A stretch of DNA of 64,000 nucleotides from an uncultured Clostridia bacterium (GTDB lineage: Bacteria > Bacillota > Clostridia > TANB77 > CAG-508), in assembly GCA_934119935.1 (NCBI GenBank), contig CAKOSX010000005.1:1-64000 (forward strand), read 5' to 3'. Under the pieces are notes generated by a model that worked only from the letters and a program-made list of their open reading frames with translations, was not told the origin of the DNA and did not search any database. Below are positions 53,596 through 63,303 of the stretch, in pieces; position 1 is the first letter of the stretch; each line of letters opens with the position of its first letter. The translations under genes were made by a program, and so were the position numbers.

Positions 53596-54600
53596 CTAAT
53601 CATCAGAAATTATTTCTTTTACATCGCTTATTGTTTTTTTCCAGCTTATTTTATCTTTTATATACACCGATATTGCTCTGATAAAATAATAAGCTATTGC
53701 TACGCAAGAGCAGATGCTGGTTATCATTACAAATTTATCTTGATATAATATATACATGTATAACAATACTAGCGAAACAATTGCCACTACTAACATTTCT
53801 ACCCCTTTTAGTGCAGCTCTTCCACTATCTTTGTTATACGCATATTCAAACAATATAATTGTAATGCCAAGCAATATAACGCTAAATACTTTTAAATCTG
53901 TTACAAAACTTCTGGTATTTATATTAACAAATCCCCAGCCAAGTGAAATAAAATAAATAGAAATTAATATGCCAAATAAAATGTTTCCAAATACATTCTT
54001 ATATATTTTTTTCTTCTCATCTTTAGGCATTTTCTGAGCTTTTTCAATTTGCATAGAAATTTGCTTTTCATCCATCTTAGGAGTTTCTTTTTTTACTACT
54101 TCCTTTTCTGGTTCCTCGGCCACCTCTTTAAATTTATCTACATTATTTAATTGTTCTGCAATAATTTGTTTTATTTTTTCATCCGTCTTTTTGGCTTTCT
54201 TCACTTGTTTGGATTTTTCTATTTTCTTCGTGTCTTTGCTGTTTTTATTTTTCTTTTGTGCTGTTGCCTTGGTTGTTGTTGATTTTCTAGTTGGCTTTGC
54301 CGCCTCTCTCGTTGTTGATTTAGTAGTTGATTTTTTTGTTGATTTCGTTGCTGTTTTAGTTGTTGTTTTTGCTGTTTTTGTTTTACTTTCGACTTGCTCG
54401 CCTGTTGTCTCATTTTTAGTTGATTGCCTACCAGTTGCTTTTTTACTTGTAGTCGTACTCTTTTTAGCTTTTGTTGTTGAGGTTGATGTTTTGGTAGGCG
54501 TTTTTTTCTTGGTTACACTACTTGTTTTCTTGTTTTTATTAGTATCTGCTTTGTTTACATCGTTATTCTCTTGTATATTTTCTTCATTATTATCCGCCAT
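53596..54600 (-). CDS. Membrane protein with histone-H1-like Lys/Thr-rich N-terminal half
   Basis: 334 residues. Residues about 20-140 are an almost pure Lys/Thr/Ser/Ala tract with repeated TTK, KST and KKT units, like bacterial H1-type nucleoid proteins. A charged helical stretch follows (about 140-205), then four membrane helices (about 215-315). The pairing could tether nucleic acid or polyphosphate to the membrane, or the tract could be an intrinsically disordered spacer. It is directly upstream of yicC. Confidence 0.65.
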   Translation of the reverse strand: MADNNEENIQENNDVNKADTNKNKKTSSVTKKKTPTKTSTSTTKAKKSTTTSKKATGRQSTKNETTGEQVESKTKTAKTTTKTATKSTKKSTTKSTTREAAKPTRKSTTTKATAQKKNKNSKDTKKIEKSKQVKKAKKTDEKIKQIIAEQLNNVDKFKEVAEEPEKEVVKKETPKMDEKQISMQIEKAQKMPKDEKKKIYKNVFGNILFGILISIYFISLGWGFVNINTRSFVTDLKVFSVILLGITIILFEYAYNKDSGRAALKGVEMLVVAIVSLVLLYMYILYQDKFVMITSICSCVAIAYYFIRAISVYIKDKISWKKTISDVKEIISDD

Positions 54601-54704
54601 TTTTTCAAAATCCTCCTAATACAGATTATACCAAATTATACTTTATCATTTCAAGGCTTATTATTTTATTTTTCATTTCTATTCTTCATTTCTATTCTTC
54701 ATTC

Positions 54705-55448
54705 CTATTTTTCCAACTCATATAAAATATTTCCTGCCATTACAAGTCCCGCAGTTTCTGTTCTTAAAATTCTCTTTCCGAGTGAAACAAATTTAACATT
54801 TTTTTCATCTAGTAATTCTATCTCTTTCTCAGAAATTCCACCTTCAGGGCCTATCACAATTGCTATGTTGTACTCTTGTTTATTTTGGCTCTCTAATTTT
54901 TTTAGCTCTGCTTTTAACATATTATGCTCTTCATTTTCATATGCAACTAATACAACATCATACCCGTCTACATCAATTTCTTTTGTCTTTATTATACTTT
55001 TTATATTTGGAATAATGTCTCTCATAGATTGTTTAGCAGCTATCTCAGCAATTTTTTGCCATCTATCCAATTTTTTACTAGCGACCTTTTCATCAAGCTT
55101 TACAACCGTTCTTTCCATTATCACAGGTACAATATTATTAACCCCGACTTCAGTATTTTTTTGAATAATAAGCTCCATTTTTTCAAACTTCGGTACCCCT
55201 TGAAATAGCGTTATATGCACATTTGATTCTGTTGTTTTGCTTATTTTTTCTATAATTTCACAATTAACTTCATTTTTTGTATACTGAGTAATCTTTGCAT
55301 TATAATTATCTCCAGTCACCTGATTGCAAACTTGAATTTCATCATCTTTTTTCATTCTTAATACATTTAATATATGGTTCACGTCATCTCCATCTATTAT
55401 AATATTATCGTTTTTTATTTGTTCTGGTTTTACAAAAAATTTAGACAT
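54705..55448 (-). CDS. rsmE: 16S rRNA m3U1498 methyltransferase
   Basis: 247 residues. PUA-like N-terminal domain, then SPOUT knot with VIGPEGGISEKE and LGKRILRTETAGL. It methylates U1498 of 16S rRNA. Third-last in the dnaJ-side operon; separated from dnaJ by a composite repeat. Confidence 0.94.
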   Translation of the reverse strand: MSKFFVKPEQIKNDNIIIDGDDVNHILNVLRMKKDDEIQVCNQVTGDNYNAKITQYTKNEVNCEIIEKISKTTESNVHITLFQGVPKFEKMELIIQKNTEVGVNNIVPVIMERTVVKLDEKVASKKLDRWQKIAEIAAKQSMRDIIPNIKSIIKTKEIDVDGYDVVLVAYENEEHNMLKAELKKLESQNKQEYNIAIVIGPEGGISEKEIELLDEKNVKFVSLGKRILRTETAGLVMAGNILYELEK

Positions 55449-55529
55449 ACAAAACCTCTCTTTACAATTTTATGTTTACATTATACCAAAAAATAGTTTA
55501 ACTAGCAATAGTACAATTTTTACAATTTT

Positions 55530-55757
55530 GTACAATTTGGGGACGGAGAAAAAAATGTACGTACTAAATTAATAAATATAAAAAAAAATAATACTTTAAT
55601 ATTTTATAAAACATCAACACGTTGTGCTTGTTCGGAGCTACTTCGGGCTCCCCAAAAAGTGCATTGCCGGTTTCGTTTTTAAAATATTAAAGTATATTAT
55701 TTTTCGAGAAGAAAAAATACAAAAACGTACATTTTTTTCTCCGTCCCCAAATTGTAC
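55530..55757. repeat. Composite palindrome: 31-bp repeats around core element copy 4
   Basis: Inverted 31-bp units at 55530-55560 and 55727-55757 (identical over about 37 bp with flanks) enclose element copy 4 (55584-55704): AT-rich arms 55584-55605/55681-55704 and, on the minus strand, a diverged core (AACCGGCAATGCACT to AAGCACAACGTGTTGA). Stem changes against copy 1 are compensatory. A T-run follows the arm on the minus strand, so it can serve as dnaJ terminator. Confidence 0.88.
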
Positions 55758-55769
55758 AAAAATTATATT

Positions 55770-56921
55770 TTATCCAAATATTCCTCTCTTTTTTACTGGA
55801 GGTTGTTCGTTCATAGTTTTTGCAAGTTCTACTAGTAGGTCTCTTTGTTCTTTAGACAAACGTTTTGGAACTTGTACCTGTACTGTGAATATTAAATTTC
55901 CTCTATAGCCAGAATTAATGTGTACAAATCCTTTGTCTTTTATTGTGAATTTTGTACCTGTTTGTGTTCCTTCTGGTATTCTATATGTCGTTTTTGTTCC
56001 ATCTACTAGTGGAATTTCTAGTTCTGCACCAAGTGTTGCTTGTGTAAATGTGATTGGAATATCACAATACACATTATCATCTTTTCTAGTAAATATGCTG
56101 TGTCTCTTCAAATTTACTGTTACATATATATCTCCATTTGGTCCACCGTTTGTTCCTGGTTCACCTTCGCCTCTTAATACTACTGTTTGACCATCGTCAA
56201 TTCCTGCAGGTATTTTTAGATTTATTTTAGCCTGTTTTCTTACCGTTCCTTTTCCAAGACATGTATCACAAACATCTTTTATTACTTTACCAGTTCCATG
56301 ACAATTTGAACATGTTGTTTGGACTCTCATTTGTCCTAATAGAGTAGTCTGCATCTTTGTAACAGTTCCTTTTCCTCCACATATAGAGCACGTTTCTGGA
56401 TGTGTTCCAGGTTTTGCACCTGTACCAGAACATGTAGGACATTTTTCATTTCTAGTAATATTTATTTCTTTATTTACTCCACTATATGCTTCTTCAAAAG
56501 TAAGGTTTACACTATATTTCAAATCTGCACCTTTGCTTGGAGCATTTGGATTTCTAGATGATGACCTTCCAGTTCCGAATCCAAATAAATCTCCTAAGTC
56601 TCCGAAAATATCACTAAATCCATCAAATCCAGATGTTGAATACGTGTATGTTCCCCCACCAAATGGACCTCCAGCACCGCCAAAACCTTGGCTTGGATCT
56701 GCTGTTCCGAATTGGTCGTACATTTTTCTCTTTTGCGGATTAGACAAAACTTCATATGCTTCATTTACTTCTTTGAATTTTGCTTCTGCTTCTTCTTTAT
56801 TATCTGGATTAGCATCAGGGTGATATTTCTTTGCAAGACGTCTATATGCTTTTTTTAGTTCGTCATCTGTTGCTGTTTTTTCAACACCTAAGACTTCATA
56901 ATAATCCTTCTTTTCAGCCAT
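55770..56921 (-). CDS. dnaJ: Chaperone DnaJ
   Basis: 383 residues, full length. J domain with HPD (KKYHPDANPDN), Gly/Phe region (GFGGAGGPFGGG), four CxxCxGxG zinc repeats (CPTCSGTG, CSICGGKG, CSNCHGTG, CDTCLGKG) and substrate-binding C-terminal part. It delivers clients to DnaK. Last gene of the heat-shock cluster. Confidence 0.97.
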   Translation of the reverse strand: MAEKKDYYEVLGVEKTATDDELKKAYRRLAKKYHPDANPDNKEEAEAKFKEVNEAYEVLSNPQKRKMYDQFGTADPSQGFGGAGGPFGGGTYTYSTSGFDGFSDIFGDLGDLFGFGTGRSSSRNPNAPSKGADLKYSVNLTFEEAYSGVNKEINITRNEKCPTCSGTGAKPGTHPETCSICGGKGTVTKMQTTLLGQMRVQTTCSNCHGTGKVIKDVCDTCLGKGTVRKQAKINLKIPAGIDDGQTVVLRGEGEPGTNGGPNGDIYVTVNLKRHSIFTRKDDNVYCDIPITFTQATLGAELEIPLVDGTKTTYRIPEGTQTGTKFTIKDKGFVHINSGYRGNLIFTVQVQVPKRLSKEQRDLLVELAKTMNEQPPVKKRGIFG

Positions 56922-57012
56922 TGCTTTCTCCTTTTCTACAATTATCCTTTTCTAAATTTTACGTCTAGATTGTATTAATCAGTAACGAAATCTATTAACG
57001 AAAAATATTTAG

Positions 57013-57051
57013 AAAATCGCCCAAAAAGGGGCGTCCCTATTGGGCGATTTT
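57013..57051 (-). terminator. Partial terminator between dnaK and dnaJ
   Basis: AAAATCGCCCA/TGGGCGATTTT, directly after the dnaK stop; loop carries GGGGCGTCCC. It probably lets some read-through to dnaJ and keeps DnaJ below DnaK. Confidence 0.8.
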
Positions 57052-57053
57052 TA

Positions 57054-58916
57054 TTATTTGTTTTCGTCTTTTTTGTCGTCTTCTACTTTGTAATCTGCAT
57101 TGTATACATTTCCATTTGCATCTGTTTGTGGTCCAGCTCCTGCTCCTGCATTTGCTCCGGCACCTGCAGCTCCGTTTGGATTTGCTTGTGCATATAGTTT
57201 CTCAGACATTGCATAGAAAGCTTGTTTTAACTTCTCTGTTGCTTCTTTTATTTTATCAATATCAGAACCTTCAAGAGCTTTCTTTACATTCTCTATTTCT
57301 GCTGTAGCTTTTGCTTTTTCTTCTCCGCTTATCTTGTCACCTAATTCATCTACTGTCTTTTGGCAGTTGTACATTAAGCTTTCAGCTTCGTTTCTAGCTT
57401 CTATTTCATCTTTCTTTTTCTTATCTTCTGCAGCATGTGCTTCTGCATCTTTAACGGCTTTGTCTATATCTTCGTCTGTTAAGTTTGTTGAAGCTGTAAT
57501 AGAAACTTTTTGCTCGTTTCCTGTTGCCATGTCTTTTGCAGATACGTGAACTATACCATTAGCATCTATATCAAATGTTACTTCAATTTGTGGAACTCCT
57601 CTTGGTGCTGCTGGAATTCCTGTTAATTGGAATCTTCCTAATGTCTTGTTGTATGCAGCCATTTCACGTTCACCTTGTAATACGTGTACTTCAACTGATG
57701 TTTGACCATCTGCTGCTGTTGAGAATATTTGTGATTTCTTTGTTGGTATTGTTGTATTTCTTTCAATTAATTTTGTGAATACACCACCATATGTTTCAAT
57801 ACCTAATGATAATGGTGTTACATCTAGTAATACTAAGTCTTTAACATCTCCTGATAATACACCACCTTGAATTGATGCACCAATTGCAACACATTCATCT
57901 GGGTTTATTCCTTTATCTGGATCTTTTCCTGTTATCTTCTTAACTTCTTCTTGTACACAAGGTACTCTTGTTGAACCACCAACTAATAATACTTTATGAA
58001 TATCTGCAGATGTAACTCCTGCATCTTTCATAGCTTGCTCTACTGGTACTCTTGTAGCATCAACTAAATCTCTAATTAATTCTTCGAATTTAGCTCTTGT
58101 TAATGTTACATCTAAGTGTTTTGGTCCTTGAGCATCTGCTGTTATAAATGGTAGGTTGATTTGTGTTTGTTGCATTCCAGAAAGCTCTATTTTAGCTTTT
58201 TCAGCAGCTTCTTTTAGACGTTGCATAGCCATTTTATCTGTTGATAAATCTATTCCATTTGATTTTTTGAATTCTGATATTAAGTAATCTATAATTCTTT
58301 GGTCGAAGTCATCTCCACCTAAGTGTGTATTACCATTTGTAGCAAGAACTTCGAATACACCATCACCGATATCAAGTATAGAAACATCGAATGTTCCACC
58401 ACCTAAATCGTATACCATTATTTTTTGGTCTTGATCTTCTTTATCCATACCAAATGCTAAAGCTGCGGCTGTTGGCTCGTTTATAATTCTTAATACTTCA
58501 AGTCCTGCAATTTTACCTGCATCTTTTGTAGCTTGTCTTTGGCTATCTGAGAAGTATGCTGGAACTGTTATAACAGCTTGTGTAACTTTTTGTCCTAAAT
58601 AATTTTCTGCATCTGTCTTTAATTTTTGTAATATCATAGCAGAAATCTCTTGTGGAGAGAATTCTTCTCCTTCTATTTTAACTTTTTCAGCTGTACCCAT
58701 TTTTCTTTTTATTGATATAACTGTGTTATCAGGATTTGTAACAGCTTGACGTTTTGCAATTTGTCCTACTAATCTTTCTCCATTTTTTGAAAATGCAACT
58801 ACTGATGGAGTTGTTCTGTTTCCTTCTGCGTTAGGAATAACAACTGGCTCTCCACCTTCCATAACTGCAACACATGAATTTGTTGTACCTAAATCAATAC
58901 CTATAATCTTTCCCAT
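57054..58916 (-). CDS. dnaK: Chaperone DnaK (Hsp70)
   Basis: 620 residues, full length. GIDLGTTNSCVAVMEGG, VPAYFSDSQRQATKDAG and VYDLGGGTFDVSILD form the ATPase; substrate domain and a helical lid follow. The tail is Gly/Ala/Asn-rich (NGAAGAGANAGAGAG) with an acidic end. Third in hrcA-grpE-dnaK-dnaJ. Confidence 0.98.
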   Translation of the reverse strand: MGKIIGIDLGTTNSCVAVMEGGEPVVIPNAEGNRTTPSVVAFSKNGERLVGQIAKRQAVTNPDNTVISIKRKMGTAEKVKIEGEEFSPQEISAMILQKLKTDAENYLGQKVTQAVITVPAYFSDSQRQATKDAGKIAGLEVLRIINEPTAAALAFGMDKEDQDQKIMVYDLGGGTFDVSILDIGDGVFEVLATNGNTHLGGDDFDQRIIDYLISEFKKSNGIDLSTDKMAMQRLKEAAEKAKIELSGMQQTQINLPFITADAQGPKHLDVTLTRAKFEELIRDLVDATRVPVEQAMKDAGVTSADIHKVLLVGGSTRVPCVQEEVKKITGKDPDKGINPDECVAIGASIQGGVLSGDVKDLVLLDVTPLSLGIETYGGVFTKLIERNTTIPTKKSQIFSTAADGQTSVEVHVLQGEREMAAYNKTLGRFQLTGIPAAPRGVPQIEVTFDIDANGIVHVSAKDMATGNEQKVSITASTNLTDEDIDKAVKDAEAHAAEDKKKKDEIEARNEAESLMYNCQKTVDELGDKISGEEKAKATAEIENVKKALEGSDIDKIKEATEKLKQAFYAMSEKLYAQANPNGAAGAGANAGAGAGPQTDANGNVYNADYKVEDDKKDENK

Positions 58917-59017
58917 AATAAATTTCCTCCCTATTTTACTATACTAAAGTTATTTTTCTATATTAAATTTTCTTAAGTTCTATCTATATAAATTTTAAAA
59001 TTAATAACATATAAATT

Positions 59018-59548
59018 TTAGTTTGCTACAACAACCATAGAATGCCTAATAACCTTACTTCCAATCATGTAGCCTTTTCTATATTCTTGTGCAACTATTT
59101 TTTCTCCAAGTTTTTCATCTTGTATCATGCTTACTGCCTCATGTAATTCTGGATCAAAAGGTTGTCCTACTGCCTCTATCTCTTTTACTCCATTTGCTGT
59201 AAGCACATCTTTAAATTGTTTTAACACAAGCTCGATTCCTTTTTTGTATTCTTCATCTTTTGTCTCGGCTTCTGTTGCTTTTTCTAAGTTATCAATTACT
59301 GGTAATAATGATGATATTATATCCCCTATTATCGAATTGTATAACCCTTCTCTTTCTTTTGCACTTCTTTTCTTTAAATTATCGAATTCTGCAATAAGCC
59401 TTGTGTGTCTATCTTTTACGTCTGTCAATTCATCTTTTAATTTTGATATTTGCTCATTTAATTCTTTTTCTTTATTTTCTGTCTTTTCTTCTTTTTTTAC
59501 TTCTTGCTTTTCATCTTTTTCTTCTTGTACTTTTTTCTCTTTATCCAT
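59018..59548 (-). CDS. grpE: Nucleotide exchange factor GrpE
   Basis: 176 residues from ATG 59548 (AAAGG nine bases upstream), overlapping the hrcA stop. Glu/Lys coiled coil (about 1-75), then EFDNLKKRSAKEREG, VIDNLEKA and the beta domain FDPELHEAVSMI. It releases ADP from DnaK. Confidence 0.96.
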   Translation of the reverse strand: MDKEKKVQEEKDEKQEVKKEEKTENKEKELNEQISKLKDELTDVKDRHTRLIAEFDNLKKRSAKEREGLYNSIIGDIISSLLPVIDNLEKATEAETKDEEYKKGIELVLKQFKDVLTANGVKEIEAVGQPFDPELHEAVSMIQDEKLGEKIVAQEYRKGYMIGSKVIRHSMVVVAN

Positions 59549-60614
59549 TATCATCATCCTTTCTCTCTTTAGAATTTGGATTGTCTAGTTTTGGTGTTTC
59601 ACTATTTTCGCCTAGCTTTTTACTAATATATTTCATTGCCGATATTACTTTTGAATAGTCCATTCTGGTAGGTCCAATTATAGCAATTGTTCCTAAATCT
59701 TTGCCTTCTTCTTTATGTTTAAATGTTATTATGCTAAAGTCTTTTAGAGCTTCATCCACATTTTCATCACCAATGTAAACATTTATTTCATCTTGATTAT
59801 CATCACTATTCAAAACATCTATCATCTGTTTAGTTTTGTCTGTATCTAATATATTTACAAAATTTTTGGCTATATCTAAACTCTTGAATTCTGGCAAATC
59901 AAACGATTTATTGGCCCCCTCCATATAAATCGGTGCGTCTTCGTTTATTGCTTTATTTAACTGTTCTAACACAGGTTTTACCACATTTAATACACTGCTC
60001 ATTTCTGAATGCATGTATTCTTCCATCGGTTTATCTATTTGAGTAAGTGGTTTTCCTTTTAGCTTGTTGTTAAACAAATACGTTATTGTATCAACTTGTT
60101 CCTGTGTTACATCTTCGTCAAACTTAATTATTGTTTCTTTTATGAGTCCACTCTCTGTTAGAATTATAGCCATTAAAAGCCTGCTACCTAACAATACAAA
60201 TTTAACTTCTTCTATATTTTGGCTCGCTACTCGTGGCCCTATTCCAACTGATGTGTAATGAGTTATTTCCGATAATGTTGATGTTGCAATTTTTGTTAAA
60301 TCTTCTATCTGATTAACTTTAGTTGCAAGTTGTGTTTGTATATATTTTATCTCTTGCATACTAATATCATTATAGTTTAAAAGTTCATCAACATAATATC
60401 TATAACCTTGTGCCGACGGAATACGTCCAGCTGATGTATGTGGTTTATCAAGCAAACCAATCTTTTCTAGCTCAGCCATATCGTTTCTTATCGTGGCACT
60501 GCTGTAATCAATTCCATGTTTTTCTACAATAGACTTTGAGCTTACAGGCTCAGCTGTTTCGATATATTCTTCTACAATAGCTTGTAATATTTTTTTCTTT
60601 CTATTGTCTAGCAT
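59541..60614 (-). CDS. hrcA: Heat-inducible repressor HrcA
   Basis: 357 residues from ATG 60614 (GAGGTG five bases upstream). Winged helix (VSSKSIVEKHGIDYSSATIR) and the GAF-like HrcA domain with TSAGRIPSAQGYRYYVDELL. It binds the CIRCE just upstream, so it represses its own operon; activity depends on GroE. Confidence 0.96.
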   Translation of the reverse strand: MLDNRKKKILQAIVEEYIETAEPVSSKSIVEKHGIDYSSATIRNDMAELEKIGLLDKPHTSAGRIPSAQGYRYYVDELLNYNDISMQEIKYIQTQLATKVNQIEDLTKIATSTLSEITHYTSVGIGPRVASQNIEEVKFVLLGSRLLMAIILTESGLIKETIIKFDEDVTQEQVDTITYLFNNKLKGKPLTQIDKPMEEYMHSEMSSVLNVVKPVLEQLNKAINEDAPIYMEGANKSFDLPEFKSLDIAKNFVNILDTDKTKQMIDVLNSDDNQDEINVYIGDENVDEALKDFSIITFKHKEEGKDLGTIAIIGPTRMDYSKVISAMKYISKKLGENSETPKLDNPNSKERKDDDNG

Positions 60615-60628
60615 TTTTTCACCTCTTT

Positions 60629-60655
60629 TTAGCACTATACTATCTCGAGTGCTAA
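60629..60655. promoter_or_regulatory. CIRCE operator
   Basis: TTAGCACTA-N9-GAGTGCTAA, one mismatch from the CIRCE consensus TTAGCACTC-N9-GAGTGCTAA, between the promoter and the hrcA ATG. Confidence 0.95.
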
Positions 60656-60664
60656 ACTGTGTAT

Positions 60665-60693
60665 ATAATACATCGTAAGTTAGCAAAAGTCAA
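60665..60693 (-). promoter_or_regulatory. hrcA operon promoter
   Basis: Minus strand TTGACT (60693-60688), 17 bases, TATTAT (60670-60665). The transcript would start next to CIRCE. Confidence 0.8.
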
Positions 60694-60768
60694 TAGAGAT
60701 TGCTAATTTTATTGTGAAAGTTTTGTGAATTTTCGCTCGTTTACTACATAATTTTTACAACATAAAAA

Positions 60769-60797
60769 CTCGAGACAGTCTATATAGACCATCTCGA
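60769..60797 (-). terminator. Terminator of the 60807 gene
   Basis: CTCGAGA/TCTCGAG with inner GTCTATATAGAC; five T follow on the minus strand. Confidence 0.85.
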
Positions 60798-60806
60798 GGC
60801 AGGAGT

Positions 60807-61163
60807 TTATTCTTTTCGGTTATTTTTAATTCTTTTTACGTTCTCAGTCTGTTTAAAAATTGATTTCAAAAAAATTGGTATAATGATAGTTATAATTATA
60901 AGTCCCGATGCAAAAATCACAAGATTTTTATCAATCTTAAATTTACTATCAATTACCATTCCAGCAATAATAGCTATAAGAAACCATCTTTCAGTTCTCG
61001 CCATAATATCATAATTATAAACTATGGTTATTGGTATCTGCATTGCTACTACGAAAATAGCATACCGAACTGTCAAAATGGGAATTTTCGTTAAAAATAT
61101 ACTTATGTTTATCCCCATAATGACTCCAAGAATAATTGCATTTAGTTTCATTGAAAATTTCAT
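60807..61163 (-). CDS. Small membrane protein, unknown
   Basis: 118 residues from ATG 61163 (AGGGAG seven bases upstream). Four hydrophobic segments and a basic Asn/Lys/Arg tail. No family recognised. Single gene between ychF and hrcA with its own terminator. Confidence 0.6.
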   Translation of the reverse strand: MKFSMKLNAIILGVIMGINISIFLTKIPILTVRYAIFVVAMQIPITIVYNYDIMARTERWFLIAIIAGMVIDSKFKIDKNLVIFASGLIIITIIIPIFLKSIFKQTENVKRIKNNRKE

Positions 61164-61237
61164 ATGCACACTCCCTTTGTTATATTATTTTCTGAAACAT
61201 ATTTAATTTATACCATATTTTTCACTTTATGTAAAGA

Positions 61238-62326
61238 TTATACATTAAATTTAAATAATACTATATCTCCATCTTGCATTACATATTCTTTACCTTCTGA
61301 ACGAACTAATCCTTTTTCTTTTGCAGCTGTCATCGAGCCTTCTCTCATTAAATCTTCATAAGAAACTATTTCTGCTCTAATGAATCCTCTTTCAATGTCT
61401 GAGTGAATTTTTCCTGCAGCCTGTGGAGCTTTTGTTCCTTTCTTTATTGTCCAAGCTCTTACTTCTGGCTCTCCAGCTGTTAAGAATGACATTAATCCAA
61501 GTAAATCATAGCTTGCCTTTATTACTTTATCTAGTCCAGATTCTTCCAAACCTAGTGCTTCTAGCATTTCTTTTTTATCATCGCCATCTAAGCTTGATAA
61601 TTCTTCTTCTATTTTTACACAAAGCTTTATAACTTCTGCCTTGTCTTGTTTTGCATATTCTTTTACACTATTTACATTTGCATCATTTTCATCTAATAAT
61701 TGATCTTCTGAAACATTTGCAACATATAAAATTGGCTTCATTGTTAATAAGAATCCATCCCTTACTATTTCTAGTTCTTCATCTGTATACTCCAAGCTTC
61801 TTGCTGGCTTGCCATTTTGCAAAGCATCTCTTACTTTTTTCCATGTATCAAATTCTAATTGATATTTCTTATCACCTTTTATTAATTTACTTGCTCTATC
61901 AATTCTTTTTTCAACAGTCTCTAAATCTGCAAAAACTAGCTCTAAATTAATAGTTTCTATATCTCTTACTGGATTTATACTTCCATCAACATGTATTATG
62001 TTTGAATCTTCAAAACATCTTACAACTTGGCAAATTGCATCTGTTTCTCTTATATGAGATAAAAACTTATTTCCTAATCCTTCACCTTTGCTTGCTCCTT
62101 TTACCAAACCTGCTATATCCACAAATTCAATTACAGCATGTGTAACCTTTTGAGGATTATACATCTTTGCTAGGTTGTCCAATCTCTCGTCTGGCACTGG
62201 AACTACTCCAACATTTGGTTCTATTGTACAGAATGGATAATTTGCACATTCTGCTCCTGCATTTGTTATTGCATTAAATAAAGTACTCTTTCCTACATTT
62301 GGAAGTCCTACAATTCCTATTTTCAT
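61238..62326 (-). CDS. ychF: Redox/ribosome-linked GTPase-like ATPase YchF
   Basis: 362 residues from ATG 62326 (AAAGGT upstream; an open frame further upstream has no support). P-loop GLPNVGKSTLFNAIT, DIAGLVKGASKGEGLGNKFL, then a coiled-coil insert and a TGS domain (RAWTIKKGTKAPQAAGKIHSD in two parts). It hydrolyses ATP and affects translation under stress. Confidence 0.95.
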   Translation of the reverse strand: MKIGIVGLPNVGKSTLFNAITNAGAECANYPFCTIEPNVGVVPVPDERLDNLAKMYNPQKVTHAVIEFVDIAGLVKGASKGEGLGNKFLSHIRETDAICQVVRCFEDSNIIHVDGSINPVRDIETINLELVFADLETVEKRIDRASKLIKGDKKYQLEFDTWKKVRDALQNGKPARSLEYTDEELEIVRDGFLLTMKPILYVANVSEDQLLDENDANVNSVKEYAKQDKAEVIKLCVKIEEELSSLDGDDKKEMLEALGLEESGLDKVIKASYDLLGLMSFLTAGEPEVRAWTIKKGTKAPQAAGKIHSDIERGFIRAEIVSYEDLMREGSMTAAKEKGLVRSEGKEYVMQDGDIVLFKFNV

Positions 62327-62452
62327 TATATCTTCGACCTTTCTTTTTCTTATAGCTATTATAATATAACACAAATTATTACTTTTGGCAATTAATTTAT
62401 TTAAGGTTCCATACCGGAACCCCAAATAGAATTTTAAATATATTTTTCACTA

Positions 62453-63301
62453 TTATTTGAATAATTTATTAAACGTATTCTTTCCAACTATTCCATCTTG
62501 TGATAATCCATTTCTTTTTTGAAATTCTCGTATCGCACTTTCTGTTGCAGGTCCGAATATTCCGTCTGCATTAATGTTAAATAATTTGCAAATAAGCATT
62601 GACTGAATTAGCCAAGTGATGTTTCCTTCTGCTCCTCTTCGAACATTTATGCAGGCATTGTAAGTGTTAGTTCCAAATATTCCATCGACTGCTAGTTTAC
62701 TTCCAAACTGTTTATTTAATTCTGTTTGTAATCCCTTCACCAATGCCTTCTTCGTCTCGTTTCCATAAATATTATCTACTGAAATATTTAAGCCATATTT
62801 TTCATTTAAAGAGGTTTGTATTGTAGCTATTTTTCCCTTTTCTTGGCTTGGTTTTGATACTCCTGTTTCATTTGAATTTGCTATTTGATCAAATGGAAAA
62901 TTGTCACCCGGGCAATTTGTTGCATTTACATTTTTATGAACTTGTACTGTGTTTATTCCATATTTATTTTTTAAAAAATTTACAAGTTCTCTTCCAGCCT
63001 TAATCTCCTCCTCTTGCATTATTTCTTCCTTATAATCTCCTTCAAAGCAAATTCCCAATGAATCATAATTTGCACCATATGCATGAGCTCCAACTTTATC
63101 CTCTGGACGAAGTCTATATATTGTGCCGTCTTTTCTTACCAGAAAGTGATATCCAGCTCCACTCCAACCGTTGCTTAAATGCCACCTGTGAATATCTTCA
63201 GCTGAGCACCTTTTTGCAGCAGCATGATGCAAAATTATTCTTTTAGTAGAGCTACGTGTATCCATTTGTTTAAAATTTAAATTTGTATTAATTATATTCA
63301 T
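62453..63301 (-). CDS. N-acetylmuramoyl-L-alanine amidase with two peptidoglycan-binding domains
   Basis: 282 residues, no signal peptide. Amidase_2/PGRP domain (about 15-140) with zinc ligands His in ILHHAA and VQVHKNVNATNCPGD; HRWHLSNGWSGAGYHFLV and SLGICFEGDY are typical. Two PG_binding_1 repeats follow (GIFGTNTYNACINV and GIFGPATESAIREFQK). With the holin gene directly upstream this is a phage-type lysis pair, although no other phage genes are in view. Confidence 0.93.
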   Translation of the reverse strand: MNIINTNLNFKQMDTRSSTKRIILHHAAAKRCSAEDIHRWHLSNGWSGAGYHFLVRKDGTIYRLRPEDKVGAHAYGANYDSLGICFEGDYKEEIMQEEEIKAGRELVNFLKNKYGINTVQVHKNVNATNCPGDNFPFDQIANSNETGVSKPSQEKGKIATIQTSLNEKYGLNISVDNIYGNETKKALVKGLQTELNKQFGSKLAVDGIFGTNTYNACINVRRGAEGNITWLIQSMLICKLFNINADGIFGPATESAIREFQKRNGLSQDGIVGKNTFNKLFK

Positions 63302-63303
63302 AT

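Noticed and set aside
53596..54600. Lys/Thr-rich tract as a sequencing or repeat artefact
   Set aside because: Codons vary through the tract and the frame stays open into clear membrane helices.
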